From the NCBI GenBank assembly GCA_963921825.1, contig OY997596.1, positions 10,979,001 to 11,043,000 on the forward strand: a DNA stretch of 64,000 nucleotides, written 5' to 3'. Below, piece after piece: positions 1-8,252 of this stretch. How positions within the stretch are numbered: position 1 is the stretch's first letter; every line of letters begins with the position of its first letter. The stretch comes from Erodium maritimum. Taxonomy: Eukaryota > Streptophyta > Magnoliopsida > Geraniales > Geraniaceae. Position numbers and translations under genes: made by a program. Below the pieces are notes generated by a model. The model was not told where the DNA came from and searched no databases. It saw only the letters and a program-made list of their open reading frames with translations.

Positions 1-1583
1 TTCAGTCATTTCACATGTTGAGGAACAATGATTGAGAATAGTAAGGATGACGACTCTATGCCTTATCTCACTCAGGGGTATCTAGAGATAAAAGGATAAT
101 GACACGCATGACAGAAAGGTTAAAATCGACAAGGGTCGATTCGTTATGCAGTGTCAGGAAATACTAAAGTCTCGTTAGTTTCCACTTATGTAGGATAAAG
201 TAAAATGAGATTTTACGTTGATCTAAAAACATGCATAAACCTAAGGGTCACATCGGAGGATGTAACTCATTAACACACTTATAGAGAAAGGCCAAGCGAA
301 AATTGACACGAGACATGACCAAAACTAGGTTTTGGGTCATATGCCCGTGAGTGATTAGGATATTAGGGATTAAGACAAGACTTGGAGTCTTGAGAACGAT
401 CTTGTCGGATAATGTTGGACATATGTGAATGAAAGGTGTTGGAGACGATTAGAGCGTCACGAGACCTCGGTGGGAGTGGCCGTGAGCCCCACCCATGAGG
501 CCCAATGGACGGCCCAATTCTCCAAAGGCCTAAGATGTATCAAGTTGAGTCTTGACTAGAAGACTTCAACTAAATTAGTTAACTTAGTTAGTAACTAGGT
601 GGAACCATAATTTCACTAACTAACTAGTTAATTAATACTATTTTGTCCACTATCCTAATTAACTATTATAATAATGTGTTGGTTATGCTTGATAGATGAT
701 TTGAGTGACACCACTTATCTCAACTTGCAAGACCAACATATTTACATAAGACATGCAATCTTCTTCTTCTTCTTCTTGGCCGACCGTATCCCCCAATTTT
801 ATTGTTGTTGTGTTCTTGAGTTCTCTACCTTAAGAATACGTGGTTTTGATTCCTTTGAGGGATGTGTCTTGGAGACTCGATCCATTCATAATTTTCTTGG
901 TGTTTTCTTCTTCTACTTGGTGTTCTTGCACAAGATTGGTAAGGAACTATGAATTGGTTTATTCTCTTGTGCATCTAACTTTAGTAGTGTTATATGGCCT
1001 GATCTCGTGAGTATATTATGCTTTTTCTTGATTTTTGTACTTCTTCTTCTCTACCTCGAGACCCAACATGTGGATGGAAGGAAGCCGAACTGTCTGGTTG
1101 TCTTCATGGTTTTCCAGATGCGGATGTTCCAGATCATGGTATCGATTGGTTCAAGCTTGAACGGTGGAGAAGGGAGCCGTGGGTGGTAGTGGGCAAGTGG
1201 GGATGGTAGAGGACAAACGGAGACGGGAAAGGATAGTGGTAATGACTAGAAACCAACAGGCAGCGCACATCATAGAGAAAAAGAAACCCTACTGGCTTGA
1301 ATAATATTGCCGATGCTCTTTTTTAAGAACAATAGTAATATTTTATTGATGGAAAATGGAAAGGCCGTATAGGTCATACAAAGTTGTGAAGAAATGCAAA
1401 AAGATGATATACAACTTTGGTGACAGCCAGAGCACTGATCCTATAACTAATATCCCAGATAGATTCAGGGAAAATATAGGGGGTCGGTCCTTATTCCAAT
1501 TGTGTGTAGTACTAATGATCTTTAAACTTCTCCCGTCTCGACTTGATCGATACTGATGTGTCGCATCAGGAAACCAAGAAGTA
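1..1583. other. Non-genic flank, possible LTR-type repeat
   Basis: No recognisable gene. The stretch from about 750 to 950 is T- and C-rich and ends in a splice-donor-like site (gattggtaaggaac), which resembles the pseudo-exon region of the LTR-like element near 32.9 kb. A short reading frame at 1018-1209 (+) has a tryptophan-rich end that I do not recognise. Removing MULE-1 would join this flank to the sequence at 11449, so both belonged to one pre-insertion locus. Confidence 0.35.
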
Positions 1584-1592
1584 TGTCAGGGG
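1584..1592. repeat. Left 9-bp target-site duplication of MULE-1
   Basis: TGTCAGGGG, repeated exactly at 11440-11448 just outside the right terminus of MULE-1. Confidence 0.9.
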
Positions 1593-2258
1593 GGACAAAT
1601 TATTAAAAAGGCCTTGTGAGGCTAATTTATTGCAAAAAGACCTTCAGTTGTTATATGTTTTGTAAAAATACCTCCACTTTATGTTTTCCAATATTACCCT
1701 TTTGGAATATTGGAAAAAATACCTAAATCGCAGCCCCCGTTTTCGCACCCAGAAAAAAGCCGGCCGACGACCTGAATATCCAAAAAAAATTCCGGCGTCC
1801 ACCACGTTCCCCGTCGCCGTCCACCACCGTCCAAAGCCCATTGAGTCCATTGAAGCAATCCTCCAAATAAGGTAAGCTTGATTTCATCCTAAATTTGAAG
1901 CTATTGAATCTAAGTTTTAGGTTTGAGTAGATCTTCGAATGTAGGAGTGTAACAATGAATTCAAATGGTCTAATGTGTGTGTAAACGTAGTAAAATAAAC
2001 AAATGGTAGAATTGGGTGGAATAGATTCATATGTCGTAGGTTTTGTGAATTTTCTGAAATGGGGAACCAGTAGGGTCGGTCGGCGTCGGATGGGGAAGAC
2101 GAGGGACCGATCGGCCTCGGAAGCACGTGAATATATACAAGCCGGACGACGTATATGCAAACCGATCGGAAGGGTTATGAGCGGGACGGCTAATTGCATA
2201 TACTAAATCATACTCGATTAGTACAATATGTCCTTATGGGGTTGTAATTGTTACAGGA

Positions 2259-4699
2259 ATGGGTGAAATTTTAGTCCGTGCTACTTACGGTGGTGAATAT
2301 AAGCTAGTGGATGGGAAGTATGATTGGATATCAACAACAAACAATGGTTGTGTTAGCCTTATTGTGGACGATAATACAACGCTGAAGAAAGTGAAGGACC
2401 GGCTGTATTCCGAAATCGGGGTGAATGAAAGGGAGATAGAACTGAATCTTAGTTTTGTAGGTGTTATGCCCAATTTTGTAGGAGTTATCCCAATAGAGAA
2501 AGTGTACGATGATTTCACTCTTCGAGGTTTTGTACTTGAGAACAGAATTATAGAGACGAGAACCGTGTTACGTGTAGAGCTGAGCAAGAAAGTTACAGTT
2601 TGTGGGGAAGATGATACTGTTGAACAGGGGGGAACAATGTACCGGAAGCTGTGGCATATGAGGATGATGAACATGACAATGGGGGGCATGACGCTTATTT
2701 TGAAGTTGGTATTTGTAGTGTTGCAGGTATTCCAAATAATGTAGATAACCCAGCTATTCGGCGGAGAGAACGTGATACGGAAGCACAAGCATCATCGCCT
2801 ACGCCACCATCGGCAAGCTTGGACAATATCGAGGAGAACCGTGAAATGGTGGAGTATGTTCATAGAAATGAGGAGTTTCCTGCGGATTCGGTGGATCCAG
2901 AACAAAGAACTGTCGGTTTTAGGGATGGGTCAAGTTTAGTAGTTGGTAAAGAGTTTCCGAACAAGAGAGCACTGATGAGTTATCTGAAAGACATTTCAAT
3001 TAAGGGTGATTTTCTGATAAAACGTGATAGATCTTCAAAGACTTTATACATTGCAAAATGTGCTGGTGCTACTTGTGGGTGGAGAGTGCGTGCATCAAGA
3101 GATCGCGGATCCCGTGAAACGTTCTCCATTAGAACGTATGAGTCTTTACATACTTGTTTGGTTAGTGAACGGAACTCCCGAAAAGGTAAATTGACTACGG
3201 AAGAGATTGCGTGTAGGTTGGTAAAAGAAAATAGTGAAGTAGAATATCTTCCCAAACCACGTGCCATTCAAAACAATTTGGATTTGCAGAAGATGGGGTT
3301 TTATAAATACTGGCAATGTTGGAGGGCAAGAACACTGGCGATGATTAAACTTGTAGGGGACCCAGCTTCAAGTTATGGACTACTCCCTGTTTATTTGCAG
3401 CAGGTTCGGAAGATGAATGCAGGTGTAGTAACTCAGTTGGAGGTGGATGCAGAGAGTAGATTTAAATATGTTTTCATAGCATATCGGCCATGCATTGAGG
3501 GATTTAACTATGCCTTGAGAAAAGTGATGTTAGTAGATGGTACGTGGTTGAAGACAAGGTATAAAGGGGTACTGATAATTGCAAGCAGGGAGGATGCTAA
3601 TGGTCACCAATATCTTGTGGCTTGGGCTGTAGTTGACTCGGAGAACAACGAATCATGGAAATGGTTCTTCCAAAAGTTGAGGTCGGAGATCCCGGATGGG
3701 GAAGACTTGGTTATCCTTTCGGATAGACAAGTAAGTATCAGCAATGCAGTGAAGATCGTCTACCCAGAAGCCCAACATGGGCATTGTAGGTGGCATCTGA
3801 CCCAAAATGTGAGAGAGAAGGTAGGGGCTAAGGAAAAAAACCGATTATCGAAGTTGTTTCAAGAAGTTGCTGATGCGTACACAATGGAGAGGTTCCATGA
3901 CAAGTACGAGCAACTGAAAGAAATGTACCTGAAGGCGGCGGAATATCTAGAGGAGACAACCATACAACGTTGTCAATGGGCGAGATCTCACTTCGTAGGG
4001 TCGCGGTACAATATAATGACAACGAACGGGGTTGAGTCTATCAACAATGTAATAAGAGCAGCGAGAAAGCTGCCTGTTATAAAGTTGTTGAACAGGATGC
4101 AGGAAAGGGTTACCGAATGCTTCATGCAACGTCTGGATGTGATGAACAAGATACCGGACTCCCATACTGTAACTCCAAAGGTAGAGAAAATCATGTCTGC
4201 AAGCAACAAGCTAGTCAAGCAGATGCAGATAACACCACTGAACACACACAACAAGTATCAGGTGAGAGATGAACATAATGACGTATTGGTTCATTTGGGG
4301 ATGAGGCAATGCAGTTGCCGGGAGTTTGACATAGACAGAATTCCTTGTGCCCATGCCCTAGCGTGTTGTGAGCATGCCAATATAGATCTGTATGACTTGT
4401 GCTCGAACTATTACACGCTACAGAAATGGGCTGAAGCATATTCTGGGACTGTGTACCCAGTGTCCCGTGCAGAAGAGTGGAATATAGATGAATTTGATCG
4501 TGAAGTTCTTATCGATGTTCTTCCTCCAGACTATGAAGCGAAACGCGGGGGACTGCAGGAAAGAAGAATTCCTTCAGGAGGTGAGGTTCAACGAGAGACT
4601 CAAGCGGCTCCAAAGCGTCCCAGGAAATGTGGACATTGTGCTACCGTTGGTCACAACAGACGAACATGTCCTTCGCTTCGATCTGCTTCTAATGTTTAG
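2259..4699 (+). pseudogene. MuDR-type transposase, one frameshift
   Basis: Catalyses cut-and-paste transposition of MULEs in the nucleus. It reads in two overlapping frames, 2259-2744 and 2651-4699 (682 codons). The homologous reading switches frame at a run of six G (2627-2632), so one indel separates this from an intact gene; MULE-2 keeps the joint in frame. Using numbering of the 682-codon frame, there is a MuDR N-terminal zinc domain (about 97-190) and a MULE catalytic core with Asp296 in VDGTWLK and Asp358 in LSDRQ. A SWIM zinc finger follows (C554, C556, C566, H568), and a C-terminal CCHC knuckle (C660, C663, H668, C673). The start at 2259 sits 3 nt after a splice acceptor. A 5'UTR intron at 1872-2256 begins GTAAGC and ends TTACAG, and its acceptor is conserved in MULE-2. 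The frameshift could also be a sequencing or assembly error in a homopolymer. Confidence 0.9.
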
Positions 4700-4849
4700 G
4701 GTAGGTATGTTTCCATTTATGACAGACTGTGTGTATTTATTTATTCCTGATTATGGTACTATTTGTTGAGTGTACTTTGTTTGAATTGCATGTGTTGAAT
4801 GCATTTCCATTTTCATTACATTTGCGGGATGCAGTTATGTTTGGGATAG

Positions 4850-4990
4850 GATAGTGGTGTATATGCATGAAGCCGATCGGCAACATAGTGAGCCGAACGG
4901 CTTAACTGTGAAAAAATAAGATCTCTTCTGTTGCCCGATCGGTCCAGGTTGTGTCCCAGACGGCGCCGATTGGGTTAACAAGTCATATAA
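4850..4990. repeat. CCGATCGG palindrome cluster
   Basis: The palindrome CCGATCGG and relatives (GCCGAACGGC, CGGCGCCG) recur just after the transposase stop. The same core occurs at about 2107, 2162 and 6722 in MULE-1 and in MULE-2 at about 13.56 kb and 17.22-17.34 kb. It may be a transposase or host-factor binding site, but that is inference. Confidence 0.5.
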
Positions 4991-5138
4991 AACCAAACAT
5001 CGTTCAAATACCACGAGTCACATGTAGTTTGATTCAAGGAAAACGGTAAACACATTACAACCCTACTTTATTACCACAAAGACTCTCATATGGAGTTGAA
5101 AATTTGAGGTATTTGTGTCCGATACAAACCAACCCATA

Positions 5139-5408
5139 TTACCAAAGGGTAGTGCCCTCGTCTTGGTGAGTGAAGGACAATACGAAGTGTCGCAGTCCTT
5201 CGAGCTGCTCCAACACGATACGAGCATTGTTCTCGTCCGCCTCTGTCCATCCAGTTCTATTCGCCATTCTCAGCTCGTCCATCAGTGCATTAGCCTTCAC
5301 TGAAACCCGAAGAAGACTTATCCTAATCTTCTGCAGCTTCTCCAGCCTCTCCTTGTGTTCAAGTTCAACACGCTGCGCCGTAAGGGTGTGTCTTAAAGGT
5401 GAAGACAT
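5139..5408 (-). CDS. Small accessory ORF A of MULE-1
   Basis: An 89-codon ORF of unknown function that starts MSSPLR. It is predicted helical and charged (Leu/Glu/Lys/Arg-rich, possible coiled coil) and contains LEQLEGLRHFVLSF near its C terminus. A TATA box (TATAAAA, complement of 5471-5477) lies about 65 nt upstream of the start. A paralogue at 6168-6362 begins MSSP and shares the QLEGL-hydrophobic-FV-SF tail. I know of no named family. It could encode a small helper or regulator of the element, or be a captured host fragment. Confidence 0.5.
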   Translation of the reverse strand: MSSPLRHTLTAQRVELEHKERLEKLQKIRISLLRVSVKANALMDELRMANRTGWTEADENNARIVLEQLEGLRHFVLSFTHQDEGTTLW

Positions 5409-5556
5409 TGTGGATGAAGTGAGTGAAGAGTAGTGATGAGTGAGTAGTGAGTGAAGATGGTTGGAGTGGGTTTTATAGGCGTGGTGAGGTCCATAAATGT
5501 TAGTTGGGTGGTGGGTTCCATTAATATGGGGTAGGTGGATGTTGGGATGACTTAAT

Positions 5557-5905
5557 TTGATGGAGGAATGGCCCCAAACGGCGCCTTATGAGGTCAGTAT
5601 TAGGGTTAGGGTGGAGGGATGTCCCCAGACGTCGCCGTTTGAGGTCAGTATTAGGGTTAGGGTGGAGGGATGGGGCCAGACGGCGCCGTTTGAGGTCAGT
5701 ATTAGGGTTAGGCTAGGGTTGTTGTCAGACTGCGCCGGATGATGTCAGTATTAGGGTTAGGGTAGGGTTGTTCTCAGACTGCGCCGGCTGATGTGTCAAG
5801 CTGCGCCGGATGGTGTCAGTCGGAGACTCAAACGGCGCCGTATGAGGTCAATATTAGGGTTCGGTGTAGGGTTGTTCTCAGAATGCGCCGGATGAGGAGC
5901 CAATC
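5557..5905 (+). repeat. Tandem repeat with telomere-like TTAGGGTTAGGG
   Basis: About six degenerate units of roughly 45-60 bp. Each combines an interspersed TTAGGGTTAGGG seed, a GCGCCG core (GACGGCGCCGT) and GAGGTCAGTA. The whole tract sits between accessory ORF A and its paralogue. Confidence 0.75.
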
Positions 5906-6167
5906 TGCGCCGTTTGGGGACCAATTACTATTGTTTTTAATTTGGAAGGTCCCATTCCATTAACATTCAACGACAAACATTACTACCCTAATGAATACCA
6001 CAAAGCCTCACAGCTGGAAAATGGAATTGGTCTCCTAAGTGAAGGACCGTACAAGCTGTGAGTACAATTCAACACTAATTATTACCACAAAGCCTCACAT
6101 ACTACATTGGAAAATTGAGGTCTTTGTAACCCGATACAAGCAAACTCACATTAGCAAGTGGGATCTC

Positions 6168-6362
6168 TTAATAGAAGGACCGTACGAAACATAATAGGCC
6201 TTCGAGCTGGTCCATGGCCTCCTTCAACTCCTGCTTGAGTTGATCCGGCTTATATTGCACCATCTAAAGAGTTTCCTTGATCTGGTGGAGATCGTCCAAT
6301 ATCGCAATGCATTCTTCCTCAGCAAGCCGTGGTGTATTGCTGCCCGAAATAGGTGAAGACAT
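6168..6362 (-). pseudogene. Paralogue of accessory ORF A, one internal stop
   Basis: Reading from the ATG at 6362 gives a frame starting MSSPIS. An in-frame TAG at 6264-6266 follows 32 codons, and the same frame then continues to a TAA at 6168. The C-terminal part carries MDQLEGLLCFVRSFY, clearly related to the tail of the ORF at 5139-5408. Further decayed tail copies (a GAAGGACCGTAC motif) lie near 6040 and 6175, so this block has been duplicated more than twice. Confidence 0.5.
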
Positions 6363-6539
6363 TGTTGATGAACTTAGTAAAGACTATTGATGAGTTCATT
6401 GAAGTGAATATTAGGGGTTATAAGGGTAAGTAAAGAATATATTCCTTCCGTAAAGTATGTCCCATCTAATCAACGTCGGAAGGAATATATTCCTTCTGTA
6501 AAGTATGTCCCATCTAATCGACGTCGGAAGGAATTTTGG

Positions 6540-6715
6540 GACACAATCTGCGCATATTGAGATCCAAACTGCGCAGATTGGGATCCAATCTGCGCATATT
6601 GAGTCCCAATCTGCGCAGTTTGGTACCCAGTCTGCGCATATTGAGGACCAAACTGCGCCGATTCGGGCTTCAATATACGCAGATTGGATCCCAATATGCG
6701 CAGTTTGGGTCCATA
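6540..6715 (+). repeat. About 30-bp tandem repeat centred on CTGCGCA
   Basis: About six to seven units that alternate TCTGCGCATATTGAG and ACTGCGCAGATTGGG with CCAA spacers. Each unit contains the palindrome TGCGCA. The array reads openly in several frames but shows no protein signature. Confidence 0.75.
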
Positions 6716-6826
6716 GGAAGACCGATCGGCCCACAGCAAGCAAAGTAAAACCCAATAACTTATTTTATTTCATCCAAACAGCATAATCATACAGCCTCAT
6801 TACTACATTACGCATCTAGCATAAAG

Positions 6827-7144
6827 TTAAGGAGCTTCTCTAGATCTGTCCATCCACTCTACGAAACGTTGAAACCATGGAGGCTCCTCGTAAGGAAGCC
6901 TCACAAGGTCACGATCTTTTACAAAAGGAGGGAAATCAAATGGGTGTTCACCATCTAGAGGTGGAGGACATTCTACATTCTTCTGTTGGACGAGTTCCTC
7001 TATTCGGTCCAACCGCTGAATTGAGTCATCGAGTATGCGGTCGTACTCAACGGCCCATGGTGGTGGCCCCACAAAGACCACTGTTCCGACGTTCTCTCGC
7101 CGCCTCCACCTACGCTCAAGACGAGGATCATGGTTGGGTTCCAT
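6827..7144 (-). CDS. Small accessory ORF B of MULE-1
   Basis: A 105-codon ORF starting MEPNHD, of unknown function. It has a basic N-terminal patch (LERRWRRRE), a hydrophobic block ending in PPWAVEYDRIL, a predicted helix, then CPPPLDGEHPF and EEPPWFQRF. It is clearly paralogous to the ORF at 7506-7853. TATAAAA (complement of 7210-7216) lies about 66 nt upstream, the same spacing as for accessory ORF A. I recognise no family. Confidence 0.55.
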   Translation of the reverse strand: MEPNHDPRLERRWRRRENVGTVVFVGPPPWAVEYDRILDDSIQRLDRIEELVQQKNVECPPPLDGEHPFDFPPFVKDRDLVRLPYEEPPWFQRFVEWMDRSREAP

Positions 7145-7505
7145 CGTGTCACAAAAAATATACCTACAAAATGAGGGTTGGAGTGAAAACTATTCAAGTG
7201 GAGAGTGGGTTTTATAGGCGTGTAAGGAATGAAGAGGGTTGGAGTTGGTGTGTCAACGCATTAATGGATCCATTAATGTGTTGACTGCGTTGATTGTAGT
7301 GCATCCATTGGGACGTGCATATTTTGTATAGGAAATGTATCAAATAAAAGCATTAAAGCATTGCCATTCATTGCATTAATTATACAAAACATAAACATCA
7401 TTCATCCAAGTACCAAAATAATTATCCAAAAAATAAAAACAGACACTAGGCAGCAAGCAGACGGTTAATGAGCCTCTGTGTAATTTCTTGGTTTCGAACC
7501 ATCCA

Positions 7506-7853
7506 CTATCTGTACTCCCGGAACCAAGCAGGCTCCTCCCAAGAATGAAGAAGGTCATCCTCATTCATCAGCGGTTGAATAAATGGGTTGTCACCAGGAG
7601 GGAGTGGAGGACATGGTAAATTTTTCTCGCGCATGAGGGCCTCCAGTTGGTCCAGCTGCCGGTCTGCTTCTTCAAGTAACCGGTAGTACTCTACCGACCA
7701 TGCTGGTTCCGGTGCTTGATACAGTCGTTCGGGCATTCGGACTATTCTGTCGTCGGCCATCATTGTGACGTATTCTCCGGCTAGCTCCCGTCTTATCCAC
7801 GCACACTCCTCACGCTCCGCACGCTCCGCACGATTCGCTTGGTCGGGATCCAT
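7506..7853 (-). CDS. Small accessory ORF B' of MULE-1
   Basis: A 115-codon ORF starting MDPDQA. It has the same plan as the neighbour at 6827-7144: an acidic/basic N terminus, PAWSVEYYRLL, a Leu-rich helix (ADRQLDQLEALM), CPPLPPGDNPF and EEPAWFREY. The ATG follows a splice acceptor (TAACAG), and a probable 5'UTR intron (about 7857-7938) starts GTATTC. A TATA-like CCTATAAAT lies near 8000. Unknown function. Retention of matched motifs in two diverged copies suggests it was under selection for some time. Confidence 0.55.
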   Translation of the reverse strand: MDPDQANRAERAEREECAWIRRELAGEYVTMMADDRIVRMPERLYQAPEPAWSVEYYRLLEEADRQLDQLEALMREKNLPCPPLPPGDNPFIQPLMNEDDLLHSWEEPAWFREYR

Positions 7854-8252
7854 TCTGTTAGAAACATATACGTGGTTACACTACTAAAACAACAAACACA
7901 TCTAAAAAATTATAATTTAAGAACATTATTCGAATACCTATTCCTTGAAAGCTGAGAGTGAAGGGGGTTGGAGTACAAATAATGGGGTAACTAAGCCCCA
8001 TTTATAGGCTGGTGAGGATGAATAGGGTTGTAGTGGGTGGATGAGTGGGTGTGTACCCATAAATGTGTCTTGGGTGGAGAGACATATTAATGGGAGACAT
8101 TGATATGTCTCTTTTTTTGGATGTAGTGATTGAACAGGGACGTGCAGATTTTGTTCAAGATATGTATCCATGAGATATGAGTCAAACCATCAAAAAATGT
8201 ATTCGTCAGTTCGCAGTCAAAAGTTTATCAGTCATCCAACAATTTTTACAGT

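Noticed and set aside
5557..5905. Interstitial telomere
   Set aside because: TTAGGGTTAGGG is only a short seed inside a longer, unrelated unit, and the tract lies inside a bounded transposon.
6505..6786. Long open frames on both strands over 6.4-6.8 kb
   Set aside because: They arise from the 30-bp repeat, whose unit length divisible by three keeps frames open. No independent coding evidence.
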